Shown: positions 1 through 9,192 of the stretch, in pieces
Layout: every line of letters begins with the position of its first letter
How positions within the stretch are numbered: position 1 is the stretch's first letter
Assembly: GCF_000021685.1 (NCBI RefSeq)
Contig: NC_011959.1
Coordinates: 310,001-374,000, forward strand
Reading direction: 5' to 3'
Length of the DNA: 64,000 bases
Source: Thermomicrobium roseum DSM 5159
GTDB taxonomy: Bacteria > Chloroflexota > Chloroflexia > Thermomicrobiales > Thermomicrobiaceae
Translations under genes and position numbers: made by a program
Notes under the pieces: generated by a model
Database searches by the model: none
Told to the model about the DNA's origin: nothing
The model's input: only the letters and a program-made list of their open reading frames with translations

Positions 1-1869
1 GCCTTCACGCGCAACCCGAGCACCGGTGAAAAAGGAATCTTCGGCGAATATTTGACGAATGCGCAAGGGGAAGATGTCGTTGCTGGTATCCGCACCCCGC
101 AACCGATTCAAGAGATGGCCAAGGACCCGCTGCTTCGTGGTGCGTACGAGCAATTGCTCGACGTCGCTGATCGCCTGGAGCGTCACTACCGTGACATGCA
201 GGATCTCGAGTTCACGGTCGAGCGCGGCAAGTTGTGGATGCTCCAGACACGCACCGGCAAGCGGACAGGCCGAGCAGCAGTCAAGATCGCCGTCGACATG
301 GTCCACGAAGGGTTGATCGATCCACGGGAAGCAGTGTTGCGCGTCTCACCGGACCACCTCGACCAGCTGCTCCACCCGATGCTGGACCCGTCGTGGAAGG
401 GTGAGCCACTCGCCAAGGGTCTGCCAGCGAGTCCCGGTGCGGCTAGCGGGAAAGTGGTGTTCGACGCTGACGAGGCCAAGGTACTCGGTGATCGCGGTGA
501 GGCGGTGATCCTGGTCCGGTTAGAGACCTCACCGGATGACTTCCACGGCATGCTGGCAGCGCGTGGCATCTTGACGGCACGTGGGGGCATGACCAGCCAT
601 GCTGCGGTGGTAGCGCGCGGGATCGGGAAACCGGCGGTCGTCGGTTGCTCTGCACTGGTCGTGGACTACGAACGACAAGAGTTTCGTGTCGGTGACGTCG
701 TCGTCCGCCGGGGCGACGTGATCACGATCGATGGCTCGACCGGTGCCGTCCTGCTCGGCGAAGTGCCGACCATCCCGCCGAGTGTCGGTGGAGACCTGGC
801 GGAACTGCTCGACTGGGCTGATCAGTTCCGCCGGCTGCGGGTCAGGGCGAATGCCGATACGCCGGAAGATGCCGCGAAGGCACGCGAGTTGGGGGCCGAG
901 GGCATCGGACTGTGCCGCACCGAGCACATGTTCTTCCAGGGTGATCGCATCTGGGCCATGCGCGAGATGATCATGGCGACAACTCCGGAAGAGCGGCGCG
1001 CTGCGCTTGCCAAGCTGGAGCCAATGCAGCGTGAGGACTTCGTGGGGATCTTCAAGGCGATGGCGGGCTTCCCTGTCACGATTCGCACCCTGGATCCACC
1101 GTTGCACGAGTTCCTGCCGAAGCACGAGGAGGAAATCCAGGCCATGGCGGAACGGCTAGGGGTCTCGCCGGAGGCGATCCGTGCGAAAGTCCAGGCACTC
1201 ACCGAGGCCAATCCGATGCTCGGTCATCGCGGTTGTCGTCTCGGGATCACTGCTCCGGAGATCACCGAGATGCAAGCACGCGCGATCTTCACTGCCGCGC
1301 TCCAGTGCGCTGCCGAAGGCATCGAGGTCCATCCGGAAATCATGGTGCCCCTGGTCTCGGACGTTCGCGAACTCATGGTGCAACGCGAGATCATCGATCG
1401 GGTGGCGCGACAGCTTTTCGCAGAGGCAGGACGAGAGATTCCGTACTCGATCGGAACGATGATCGAGGTTCCGCGTGCAGCGCTCACTGCGAGTGAGATC
1501 GCTCGGGAAGCGGAGTTCTTCAGTTTCGGTACCAACGACCTCACGCAGATGACGTACGGGATCTCGCGCGATGATGCTGGCCGCTTCCTTCCCTACTATC
1601 TGGAACACGGAATCTATCCGGCTGATCCGTTCCAGACGCTCGATCGCGCTGGCGTCGGTCGCCTCATCGAGATCGCTCGTGATGGCGGCCGAGCGACCCG
1701 GCCAGCGATCAAACTCGGCATCTGCGGTGAACACGGTGGGGATCCCGCCAGCATTCGCTTCTGCCACGAGGTTGGGCTCGATTACGTCTCGGCTTCTCCC
1801 TATCGCGTACCGATCGCGCGACTCGCTGCCGCGCAAGCGGCGCTCGGCTTGCGCGAAGGGGACGTTTGA
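1..1869 (+). CDS. ppdK: Pyruvate, phosphate dikinase, 3' part (5' end outside window)
   Basis: The frame is open from base 1 and gives the last 622 residues of pyruvate, phosphate dikinase (whole family about 870-900 residues), which interconverts pyruvate + ATP + Pi and PEP + AMP + PPi in the cytoplasm. Visible are the end of the ATP-grasp nucleotide-binding part (NPSTGEKGIFGEYL at the very start), the swivelling phosphohistidine domain with GGMTSHAAVVARG (the phosphorylated His is visible residue 200), and the C-terminal PEP/pyruvate TIM barrel ending with the catalytic Cys575 in GICGEHGGDP. The sequence looks intact. A GC-rich inverted repeat follows about 30 bases after the stop. PEP synthase is a less likely alternative, because the NPSTGEKG and GMTSHAAVVAR wording is that of PPDK. 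Confidence 0.96.
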   Translation, partial: AFTRNPSTGEKGIFGEYLTNAQGEDVVAGIRTPQPIQEMAKDPLLRGAYEQLLDVADRLERHYRDMQDLEFTVERGKLWMLQTRTGKRTGRAAVKIAVDMVHEGLIDPREAVLRVSPDHLDQLLHPMLDPSWKGEPLAKGLPASPGAASGKVVFDADEAKVLGDRGEAVILVRLETSPDDFHGMLAARGILTARGGMTSHAAVVARGIGKPAVVGCSALVVDYERQEFRVGDVVVRRGDVITIDGSTGAVLLGEVPTIPPSVGGDLAELLDWADQFRRLRVRANADTPEDAAKARELGAEGIGLCRTEHMFFQGDRIWAMREMIMATTPEERRAALAKLEPMQREDFVGIFKAMAGFPVTIRTLDPPLHEFLPKHEEEIQAMAERLGVSPEAIRAKVQALTEANPMLGHRGCRLGITAPEITEMQARAIFTAALQCAAEGIEVHPEIMVPLVSDVRELMVQREIIDRVARQLFAEAGREIPYSIGTMIEVPRAALTASEIAREAEFFSFGTNDLTQMTYGISRDDAGRFLPYYLEHGIYPADPFQTLDRAGVGRLIEIARDGGRATRPAIKLGICGEHGGDPASIRFCHEVGLDYVSASPYRVPIARLAAAQAALGLREGDV

Positions 1870-1895
1870 AACATCGCTGTCTTCGTCTCGTCCGT

Positions 1896-1921
1896 TGGGC
1901 CGGTGCACTGACGCCGGCCCA
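1896..1921 (+). terminator. Possible terminator after ppdK
   Basis: TGGGCCGG (1896-1903) can pair with CCGGCCCA (1914-1921) across a 10-base loop, followed by a mildly T-rich stretch. The position just after ppdK fits a terminator, but there is no clean T run. Confidence 0.45.
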
Positions 1922-2106
1922 CTTCGGTTCTTGCAGTGGTCTCTCGATGAGGAGCCCGGACGATAGTCCGACCTGACGCCGCGGTGGTGCCTCGTGCTCG
2001 ATCGTTTACCTTCACCCTGTGGGATGGCTTGGATCGCTGGAGCAAATCCCTTGCACCGGCGTTCTGTACACTCGTCATCGTGCGTCGTCCTGGAGGGAGT
2101 CGTGCC

Positions 2107-3069
2107 ATGCCGGAACGCGAGATACTGGGGATTCATCACGTTACAGCGGTCACGGGACGTGCCACAGAAAATGTGCGTTTCTATACGCGTGTGCTTGGAC
2201 TCCGTCTCGTCAAGAAGACGGTCAACCAGGACGATGTGTCAGCATATCATCTGTTTTATGCCGATGCTGTCGGGAGTCCAGGTACGGATGTCACCTTTTT
2301 CGACTGGCCCAACTTGCCGCCGCATCGTTCCGGCTCTGGGGAGATCGCACGCATCGCATTGCGGGTGGATAACGCAGCGGCGCTGGAGTGGTGGGTCGAG
2401 TGGTTACAGCAGCATGGTGTACCGGGCGTGGAGTGGGGAAACTACGCTGGGCGGCAGGCCGTATTCTTCCGGGACTTCGAGGGGCAACGCTTGGCCCTCG
2501 TCGACGATGGTGGGACGGTCGGTGGCACGCCGCGGGATCGGTCGCCGGTACCTCCTGCCTACCAGATCAAGGGGATCTTTGCGGTTTCGCTCGTTGTGCG
2601 CTCGCTCGAGCCGACCGCACGTGTGTTGACGGAAGTGTTAGGATTTCGCCTTCGGCAGGAAGAACGCTCTCACGCACGAACCGCTCTCTTCGAGGTCGGG
2701 CCGGGTGGTCCGGGAGCACTGATCGTGGTCGAGGAACGCCCCGATCAGCCTCGGGCGCAGCTCGGAACCGGTGGTGTCCACCATGTCGCTTTTCGCGTTT
2801 CCGATGATGCTGCGCATCAGGCGTGGCGTGCCCGGATCGCCCAAGCTGGCATTCCGGTCACCCCGCAGATCGACCGATTCTACTTTCGTTCCCTGTATTT
2901 CCGCGAACCAGGAGGTATTCTCTTCGAGCTCGCCACGGATGGGCCCGGTTTTGCCATCGACGAGGATCTCGAGCACCTGGGTGAACGCTTGTCGCTCCCG
3001 CCGTTCCTCGAGCCGCGGCGGGCAGAGATCGAAGCGAACCTCCGACCACTCGAGCCGATCGAGGCTTGA
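2107..3069 (+). CDS. VOC-family ring-cleaving dioxygenase (glyoxalase superfamily)
   Basis: This 320-residue protein has two vicinal-oxygen-chelate halves. It opens with ILGIHHVTAVTG, where the His is a typical first metal ligand, and has GVHHVAFRVSD at the start of the second half. It closely resembles the MhqO/LinE-like family annotated as ring-cleaving dioxygenase, which uses a divalent metal to open hydroquinone-type rings or handle related electrophiles. The start at 2107 is chosen over an upstream in-frame codon at 1984 because GGAGGG lies 9 bases before it and homology begins there. It is a single gene ending before a strong hairpin shared with the convergent sodA. The substrate cannot be read from sequence. 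Confidence 0.85.
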   Translation: MPEREILGIHHVTAVTGRATENVRFYTRVLGLRLVKKTVNQDDVSAYHLFYADAVGSPGTDVTFFDWPNLPPHRSGSGEIARIALRVDNAAALEWWVEWLQQHGVPGVEWGNYAGRQAVFFRDFEGQRLALVDDGGTVGGTPRDRSPVPPAYQIKGIFAVSLVVRSLEPTARVLTEVLGFRLRQEERSHARTALFEVGPGGPGALIVVEERPDQPRAQLGTGGVHHVAFRVSDDAAHQAWRARIAQAGIPVTPQIDRFYFRSLYFREPGGILFELATDGPGFAIDEDLEHLGERLSLPPFLEPRRAEIEANLRPLEPIEA

Positions 3070-3090
3070 GGGAGGGGTTGGGCGCGGATA

Positions 3091-3120
3091 GCGAGCGCCG
3101 GGAGATCCCCCGGCGCTCGC
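3091..3120. terminator. Bidirectional terminator hairpin between convergent genes
   Basis: A perfect 12-bp stem (3091-3102 with 3109-3120) closes a 6-base loop and lies between the stops of the VOC dioxygenase (+) and sodA (-). T runs are weak on both sides. Confidence 0.65.
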
Positions 3121-3146
3121 TCATCGATCCGAATGCTCAGCCGCGG

Positions 3147-3764
3147 TCAGCGCTTGAGACCCTCACGATAGCGCTGGGCCACCGCGTCCCAGTTGACCAC
3201 GTTCCACCAGTTCGCGATGTACTCAGGACGGCGGTTCTGGTACTTGAGGTAATAGGCATGCTCCCAGACGTCCAGCCCCATCACGGGATAGAGGTTGTCC
3301 ATGTAGGGGCTGTCTTGATTGGGCCTGGTAATGATTTGGAGCTTGCCGTTCTGATCGAGTACCAACCACGCCCATCCTGAACCGAAGACCCCTGCGGCAG
3401 CTGCCGAGAACTGTTCCTTGAACTGCTGGAAGCTCCCGAACGTTTCAGCGATCGCCTGCGCCAGCTCTCCGGTCGGTTCACCACCAGCGTTGGGACCCAT
3501 GATCTGCCAGAAAATGGTATGGTTGGCGTGGCCTCCACCGTTGTTGCGGACAGCGGTCCTGATATCCTCAGGCACTTCGTTGATGCGGCGCAGGAGTTCC
3601 TCGATCGGCATGCCCGGGATTTCTGGGTGCTTTTCGAGCGCCGCGTTCACGTTGCGCACGTAGGCTCCATGATGCCCGGTGTGATGAATCTCCATCGTGC
3701 GCGCATCGATGTAGGGCTCGAGCGCGTCGTACGGATACGGCAGCGGTGGGAGTTCGTACGGCAT
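3147..3764 (-). CDS. sodA: Superoxide dismutase (Mn/Fe family)
   Basis: This 205-residue cytosolic enzyme converts superoxide to hydrogen peroxide and oxygen. All four metal ligands are present: His27 (in IHHTGHHGAYV), His82 (HANHTIFW), Asp165 and His169 (DVWEHAYY). Length and both domains (N-terminal helical hairpin, C-terminal alpha/beta) are standard. The GGGHANH segment and overall wording favour a manganese or cambialistic enzyme over strict Fe-SOD, but metal identity cannot be settled by reading. GGGAGGG lies just upstream of the ATG. The gene is single, convergent with the dioxygenase and downstream of the amidase on the same strand, with about 245 bases between them that can hold its own promoter. 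Confidence 0.96.
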   Translation of the reverse strand: MPYELPPLPYPYDALEPYIDARTMEIHHTGHHGAYVRNVNAALEKHPEIPGMPIEELLRRINEVPEDIRTAVRNNGGGHANHTIFWQIMGPNAGGEPTGELAQAIAETFGSFQQFKEQFSAAAAGVFGSGWAWLVLDQNGKLQIITRPNQDSPYMDNLYPVMGLDVWEHAYYLKYQNRRPEYIANWWNVVNWDAVAQRYREGLKR

Positions 3765-4010
3765 CGTGACCCTCCCTTTCCCTTGTCGACCGACTCGTCA
3801 GCGGCACGGAGCCAACGACACCGAGGCCACTGCGAAACCGTACCGCCTGGTTGAAGTATGACGCAAATCTCTGCCGGTGGGAAGGGTCTCTCCCCAATCC
3901 CGCGCCGGCAGAATCCAGAGCGCAGCCGTCTGACGCTTTGCTGAACCATCGAGCGTTCGTCAAGCGGCGCGTCGTGGGTCGGCCATGACGATCTGGCGAG
4001 TCCACCTCTT

Positions 4011-5609
4011 TCAGTTCGAGCCTCGGCTCGATCGAGCCGCGCGTTCGACCAATGCTCCTGCGGCGATGACGAGATCTTCCCGCCACGGACGTGCCACCAG
4101 TTGGAGACCGATCGGCAAGCCGTCATCGCCGAGGCCGGCCGGAACGCTGAGGGCTGGCCATCCCAGCAGGTTGAAGGGGGCGGTCAGCCAGCTCGCTCGC
4201 GCTGTCCACTGCCCGAGCGGCGGGGCTGTGGTCGGCGTTGTCGGGAGAGCCAGCAAGGCGATATCGTGCTCCTCGAGAAGGCTCGTGACCCGCGCACGAG
4301 CCTTCTTCGCCAGTCGCTGGGCGGCAACGTAACCCCAGCAGGGGTAGGCGAAGCAGCCGAGGAGGCGGAGACGGAAGAACTCACCGTAGTGGGTCCAGCG
4401 CTCGCGCGCGGTGGGTGCGTGCAGCGCAGCAGCCTCGAGTTGCGCGATCGCCGCACTCACGATACGCAATGTCTCGAGTTCCGGCAGGACCAGCGGGATC
4501 AGGTCGGCCCCAGCGTCCGCGAGCGCGGCCACTGCCCGTTCGCACGCAGCGACCGCGTCGGGCGCGGCCAAAGGTTGGTCTCCACCCGTGGAGCGGACGA
4601 CACCCACTCGGAGCTCGAGACGCTCGACTTGTGTGGCGCTGACCAGATCCGGGAGTGGAACGGCGCGAGTTCGTGGGTCGTCCTCGTCCGGACCAGCCAT
4701 CGCTTCGAGAGAAACCGCGGCGTCCGTCACGGTGCGGGTGAGTGGTCCGATGTGGTCGAGTGACCAGGCGAGCGGATAGACACCACGCGCGCTCACCCGT
4801 CCGAAGGTCGGCTTGAGACCGACGATTCCGCAATAGGCCGCCGGAATGCGGATCGATCCCCCGGTATCCGAGCCGACCGCCATGACGACCAGGCCAGCGG
4901 CGACTGCAGCGGCAGAACCACTCGAGGATCCCCCGCTGTCGCGACGACGGTCTCGCGGATTGGGGACCGGGCCGTAGTGCGGGTTGTTGGAGGCTCCCGA
5001 ATAGGCGAACTCTGGTAGTCGTGTTTTCCCGACGATCACGGCTCCGGCGGCTCGGAGGCGCTGGACAACCGTCGCATCGCGTGATGCCACCGCGTTGGCG
5101 AGGATAGCTGATCCGGCGGTCGTCGGTGTTCCCGCGAGGTCGATGAGGTCCTTCAAGGCCACGGGCAGGCCATGGAGCGGTCCGCGGTCGATACCGCGAG
5201 CGAGTTCAGCATCGCGCGCCTCCGCATCGGCGAGCGCCTGCTCGGGGAGCAGCAACTGAAAGGCGTTGAGTTCCTGATCGCGGCGAGTGATCTGCTCGAG
5301 CGCTCGCTCGACGAGCGCGCGACTGCTCGTCTCGCCGTTGCGCAATGCGCGGGCGAGTTCGAGGATCTCCGGTGCCGCCGAAGGGGACTCCTCTCCCGTC
5401 GCGGCCCACGATCGCGGCGCTGGTAGACGATCGGTCAGGAAATCTGGTAGGTCATCGACCTCGCTGTCTCGCTGCACCATTACCTGGAATACCTGCGCGG
5501 TGCTGAAGAAACCTGCTGCGTGGGCCTTCTCGAGATCCTCGTCGCTCACCGGAATGCCCAACGCCGCGAGGTTTTGCCTGGCGAGTGCGACCGATGCCGT
5601 ATCGTCCAT
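4011..5609 (-). CDS. Amidase (amidase-signature family)
   Basis: This 532-residue hydrolase has the complete Ser-cisSer-Lys catalytic set of the amidase signature family: the Lys in LPVALKDLID, the cis-Ser in GGSSSGSAAAVAAG and the nucleophile Ser in GSDTGGSIRIPAAY. An N-terminal extension of about 75 residues (MDDTASVALARQNLAALG onward) precedes the catalytic core. The family contains GatA, but no gatB or gatC is nearby and the extension is unlike GatA, so a general amidase or amino-acid-amide hydrolase is more likely. GGGAGAGG stands 6 bases before the ATG. It is divergent from the RraA-family gene. The substrate is unknown. Confidence 0.85.
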   Translation of the reverse strand: MDDTASVALARQNLAALGIPVSDEDLEKAHAAGFFSTAQVFQVMVQRDSEVDDLPDFLTDRLPAPRSWAATGEESPSAAPEILELARALRNGETSSRALVERALEQITRRDQELNAFQLLLPEQALADAEARDAELARGIDRGPLHGLPVALKDLIDLAGTPTTAGSAILANAVASRDATVVQRLRAAGAVIVGKTRLPEFAYSGASNNPHYGPVPNPRDRRRDSGGSSSGSAAAVAAGLVVMAVGSDTGGSIRIPAAYCGIVGLKPTFGRVSARGVYPLAWSLDHIGPLTRTVTDAAVSLEAMAGPDEDDPRTRAVPLPDLVSATQVERLELRVGVVRSTGGDQPLAAPDAVAACERAVAALADAGADLIPLVLPELETLRIVSAAIAQLEAAALHAPTARERWTHYGEFFRLRLLGCFAYPCWGYVAAQRLAKKARARVTSLLEEHDIALLALPTTPTTAPPLGQWTARASWLTAPFNLLGWPALSVPAGLGDDGLPIGLQLVARPWREDLVIAAGALVERAARSSRGSN

Positions 5610-5747
5610 GAGCCTCTCCCTTCCCGCAGGGCGTGTCCCGAACGGTCATCGTAACGTGAAAGGAGCGGATCGACCAGCGTGCGTCGAGCGAAAGGGTCAG
5701 GTATGATGCCCGTCGAGGGAAGGGAACGGACCGAGGAGGGACGAGCG

Positions 5748-6428
5748 ATGCCGCAAGCTCCACTCGCGCCCGAGGTGTTGCGAGCGCTCCAGACCTTGAC
5801 GACACCGACGGTCGCGAACGCAATCGAGACCTTCGATGTTCGGCCACGCAACGTCGGGTTCATGGACACCTCGATCAAGTGCATGTTCCCGCATCTGGGC
5901 ACGATGGTCGGGTATGCCGTCACGGCCAAGATCCGCGCCGCACAACCACCGCGACCAGGCGAGTCCGTGCCGCGCCGGGCCATGTGGGAGTACATCCTGA
6001 CCATCCCCGAACCGCGGATCGTCGTCATCGAAGATCTGGATGACCCACCGATCGGGTCTTTCTGGGGCGAGGTGAATGCCAACATTCACCGAGCGCTCGG
6101 TTGCATCGGCACTGTGACCAACGGTGGCGTGCGTGACCTCGACGAGGTGGAGCGGCTCGGTTTCCACTTCTTCGCGAGTCAAGTACAGGTCTCGCATGCC
6201 TACGTGCACGTTGTCGAGTTCGGTACACCGGTTACAGTAGGCGGCCTGACCGTGCACCCCGGCGACCTCCTGCATGGGGACAAGCATGGGGTTATCCAGA
6301 TTCCACTGGAGATCGCCCCGGAACTCTACCGAGCAGCCAAAGAAGTGGAAGCCCGCGAACGGCGCATCATCGAGGCATGTCAGGCCCCCGGTTTCACGAT
6401 CGATCGGCTGGCTGAGCTCTACGGCTGA
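5748..6428 (+). CDS. RraA-family protein (HMG aldolase / demethylmenaquinone-methyltransferase-like fold)
   Basis: This 226-residue protein has the RraA fold, with the glycine- and Asp-rich segment GTVTNGGVRDLDEV typical of class II HMG/CHA aldolases and RraA. Members either cleave 4-hydroxy-4-methyl-2-oxoglutarate-type acids with a divalent metal or, in gamma-proteobacteria, bind RNase E. The N-terminal extension and the HPGDLLHGDKHGV segment resemble the metabolic branch rather than E. coli RraA. The start at 5748 is supported by GAGGAGGG 7 bases upstream; an earlier in-frame start is less likely. A -10-like TATGAT lies at 5702-5707. The older label menG is misleading for this family. Confidence 0.8.
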   Translation: MPQAPLAPEVLRALQTLTTPTVANAIETFDVRPRNVGFMDTSIKCMFPHLGTMVGYAVTAKIRAAQPPRPGESVPRRAMWEYILTIPEPRIVVIEDLDDPPIGSFWGEVNANIHRALGCIGTVTNGGVRDLDEVERLGFHFFASQVQVSHAYVHVVEFGTPVTVGGLTVHPGDLLHGDKHGVIQIPLEIAPELYRAAKEVEARERRIIEACQAPGFTIDRLAELYG

Positions 6429-6862
6429 GCGTTACTGGAGGACCACTGCACGCTGAGTTCTGGCGGCTGACGGAGCGTATGGAAGATGACACAGAATTGC
6501 TCCGTTTTCTCGCGAAGGCTCGCCAGTTGCTCGGGTGTCGCGTCCGGTGCCTCGATATCGATGAAGAGGCGGATCGCTCCGAACCCGACCGGGACCTCAC
6601 GTGACACGCCGAGCGTCCCGCGGAGGTCCAGGTCACCCTCGGCTGTCGCGCTCACTCGCGTGAGCGGGATGCCGAGCGCGGTCGCGACCATCTGGCAAGT
6701 GATCTGCGCGCACGCGGCTAAGGCGGCCAGGAGCAGGTCACCGGAGCAACTGGCGGTGCCTGGCCCGCCGACGCCGGGGTGAGCTTCGCTGACGATCGTT
6801 CCACCGGTCGTCTCGACCATGCACCGCAGCGGACTGTCCTGCTGACGGGCCACTGCTCGCAA
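6419..6862 (-). CDS. OsmC-family protein, 5' end interrupted by a stop codon
   Basis: Read from TTG 6862 this is a 147-residue OsmC-like protein (organic hydroperoxide reductase / stress fold), with SCSGDLLLAALAACAQIT carrying one of the family's reactive cysteines and EKTEQFCVIFHTL carrying the second. Upstream in the same frame lies a good start (ATG 6937-6935) and the usual N-terminus MLDLRALQRPLKQR. Codon 15 is then TAA (6895-6893), where relatives normally have Tyr, and the frame continues RERPEEALITLRA. The product is therefore either lost or made by restart at TTG 6862, which has GAGGAGG 11 bases before it. Its last 10 bases overlap the end of the convergent RraA-family gene. It follows the DehI-like gene by about 50 bases. 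Confidence 0.75.
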   Translation of the reverse strand: MRAVARQQDSPLRCMVETTGGTIVSEAHPGVGGPGTASCSGDLLLAALAACAQITCQMVATALGIPLTRVSATAEGDLDLRGTLGVSREVPVGFGAIRLFIDIEAPDATPEQLASLREKTEQFCVIFHTLRQPPELSVQWSSSNAQP

Positions 6863-6985
6863 GGTGATGAGCGCCTCCTCGGGCCGTTCGCGTTAGCGCT
6901 GCTTGAGCGGTCGTTGCAGAGCGCGCAGATCCAGCATGTTCTCTTCCTTTCGCTGCACTGGCGCGTCGTTTTGGCAGAACGCTCC

Positions 6986-7900
6986 TCACTGGTCAACCGC
7001 AACGTGTACCGGATAGGGCGCCGAGCTGGCAGCGTCGAACCCATCGAGGGCGACACGTGCCAGCGTGACGTCCAGGAAGGCTTCCGCCGCGATCGTGCGG
7101 AGCCGATCGACCACGGCATCGATTGCAGCCAGCGCCGGTTCCGGCACCATGAAGTCGGGCAGTACCCTGGCTCCAGGTAAGGTGAAACGTCGAACGGCGC
7201 GCTCGGCCTGGGCGAGCAGTTCGCTGCGTACCTGAGCGAGACGGTCAGCCTCGATGCTCCGTCGCAGAGCGAGGAGTTCGGCGAAAGCAGCAGGTTCGCT
7301 GACTGCGAGCGCACGACTGAAGTCGTCCAAAGCCGGTGAGCCACGCAACGCGGCGAGATCAGCGAGCAGCACTCGCCCCCTTTCCAGCACAGTGGAAAGG
7401 TCGGGTAGCGGGGCGATGCGTTCGTCCACCGTGCGCGGTAGTTCCGCTGGGCGCACAGTGATCGGTTCTTGCGCGGGAAGAGTCGTGCCGAGCGGCGGTG
7501 CAGATTCCCTCGCGCGCCCACGCAACCCGACAGCGAAGGCGGTGAGGATGAGCACGATCTTCGGTGCCAGTTCGTGCTCACGCAAGATCAACGCGCGAGC
7601 TGCGGCCAGGCGTTCGCTTCGCGGCGGGGAACCGATCGAGGTCGCCGCTCGTGCTCGCAGCGCGTCGGCAGCGGCCTCGAAGGCGAGCGAACGGATGAAG
7701 GGACTGAATTGCCGCACCGCGAAGGCGAGGTAGGGTGGCCAGTGGGCCAGGAGACGAAACGGAAATGGAATATCTGGAACTCTCAGCGCGGTGCGCAGAT
7801 CCTCGAAGACCGGCTGCACGCGCGCTGGCGCCGCCTTCGGCCAGATTTCGCTGAGCTGCTCGAGTACGTCGTCGCCGGATCGCTCGCTCGCAACGCGCAT
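6986..7900 (-). CDS. DehI-type 2-haloacid dehalogenase family protein
   Basis: This 304-residue helical protein contains a segment characteristic of the DehI family of D,L-2-haloacid dehalogenases (VQPVFEDLRTALRVP and FRLLAHWPPYLAFAVRQFSP) and a second, more diverged half, as expected for the internal pseudo-repeat of DehI. DehI enzymes attack 2-haloacids directly with an activated water. I have not confirmed the catalytic Asp, and many genome members have no proven dehalogenase activity. The start at 7900 has GAGGAGGG upstream and is preferred over a codon at 8026. It is co-oriented with the OsmC-like gene (gap 48 bases) and divergent from the PrsW gene. Confidence 0.7.
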   Translation of the reverse strand: MRVASERSGDDVLEQLSEIWPKAAPARVQPVFEDLRTALRVPDIPFPFRLLAHWPPYLAFAVRQFSPFIRSLAFEAAADALRARAATSIGSPPRSERLAAARALILREHELAPKIVLILTAFAVGLRGRARESAPPLGTTLPAQEPITVRPAELPRTVDERIAPLPDLSTVLERGRVLLADLAALRGSPALDDFSRALAVSEPAAFAELLALRRSIEADRLAQVRSELLAQAERAVRRFTLPGARVLPDFMVPEPALAAIDAVVDRLRTIAAEAFLDVTLARVALDGFDAASSAPYPVHVAVDQ

Positions 7901-7999
7901 CGGTTTCGACCCTCCTCGCATGCTGCGTCGTCGAACCTCTTCTTCTCCGATACCATACACGGGTGTCGGGTTCTCGTGTACTGTAGAACAAGACGAGCA

Positions 8000-9172
8000 A
8001 TGCAACACAGAGTGCAGTCGGCGCATTCGCCAGTGTGGCCGCTCACGATCGGGTGCTTGGTCGTTGCCTCCTCGCTGGGGTTGTGCTGTGTCCTGTCGTT
8101 GGCCCTCCTCGAGACATCCCCAACCGCGTTTCTCGTCGGCCTAGTACTCGCGGGAATCTTAGCCCCTGTCTACGCGGCGTATCTCCTCTTCCTCGATCCC
8201 TTGGAGCACGAGCCACCGTGGTTGCTCGGGCTGGCTCTGGCCTGGGGGGCCGGTGTGGCGACGCTGAGTGGTGGCGCGGCCACGGCTCTCTTGGAGGCGA
8301 TGACGGGGACAGTACTCGCTCTGGATTCGGACGTGAGCGACACGCTCGGGACGATCATCTTCGCGCCACTGACCGAGGAAGCAGCGAAGGGAGCCTTCGT
8401 GTTCGCGCTCTTCCTCCTGGCTCGGCACGAGTTCGACGACGTCCTCGACGGGATCGTGTACGGTGGATTGGTCGGTCTCGGCTTCGCGGTGGTGGAAGAC
8501 CTCATCTATTACGCTGCAGCCTTTCTCGAAGAGGGACTGAGCGGCGTCGGCTTACCCTTCCTGGTTCGTGGCGTTCTCACCGGGTTCGGGCATCCGCTCT
8601 TCACTGCTGTGACCGGTCTCGGCCTCGGCCTCGCCGTGCAGGCACGCTCTTCCGCCCTTCGGTGGCTGGCGCCCTTTGCTGGCTTGGTCGGCGCGATCCT
8701 GCTTCATGCCCTGTGGAACGGTGGGGTCACGCTCGCCCAGTACGATGAAAGCGGTCTCCTCGCGCTCCTCATGCTCCTCGGCTATCCGTTGCTGGTGCTG
8801 CTTCCCGGAGCGATCGGGCTCGCCGTGCTGGCAGTCGCCCAAGCTCGACGCCGCGCTCGCGACGTGAGGCGCTATCTGGCTGAGGCGGTGCAACTCGGTT
8901 TGGCAGATACCGAGGATCTCGCGGTCCTGACCAGTCCTTGGCGCCGGCGGGCTCGCCAGCTTCGCTACCTCACCCGGTACGGTGGACGAGCGTTCTGGTT
9001 GCGCCGTCGCATGGACATCGCGCTGGTCGACTGGGCGTATCGCCACTGGCACCGCGAGCGAGGCGAGCGGTTGCCGCGCTATCTGGCGACTTTCGAGGCA
9101 GAAGCGATCGCGGCGCGCATCAGGCGCTGGCGCCTGGAACTTTCCACTCTGCTGGCTGCAGGAACTGGTTGA
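8000..9172 (+). CDS. PrsW-family intramembrane metalloprotease
   Basis: This 390-residue protein has about eight hydrophobic segments between residues 15 and 275, then a basic cytoplasmic tail. The PrsW active-site pattern is present: LTEEAAKG (Glu126-Glu127), VVEDLIYY (Glu166), FGHPLF (His198) and LLHALWNG (His236). PrsW cleaves anti-sigma factors within the membrane in Bacillus; here the substrate is unknown and no anti-sigma gene is adjacent. The tail (about residues 276-390) is rich in Arg and predicted helical. The start at 8000 begins the membrane domain, although its ribosome binding site is weak. rlmN follows after 20 bases, so the genes are probably cotranscribed. Confidence 0.85.
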   Translation: MQHRVQSAHSPVWPLTIGCLVVASSLGLCCVLSLALLETSPTAFLVGLVLAGILAPVYAAYLLFLDPLEHEPPWLLGLALAWGAGVATLSGGAATALLEAMTGTVLALDSDVSDTLGTIIFAPLTEEAAKGAFVFALFLLARHEFDDVLDGIVYGGLVGLGFAVVEDLIYYAAAFLEEGLSGVGLPFLVRGVLTGFGHPLFTAVTGLGLGLAVQARSSALRWLAPFAGLVGAILLHALWNGGVTLAQYDESGLLALLMLLGYPLLVLLPGAIGLAVLAVAQARRRARDVRRYLAEAVQLGLADTEDLAVLTSPWRRRARQLRYLTRYGGRAFWLRRRMDIALVDWAYRHWHRERGERLPRYLATFEAEAIAARIRRWRLELSTLLAAGTG

Positions 9173-9192
9173 TACACTTGGCGAGATAGGTC

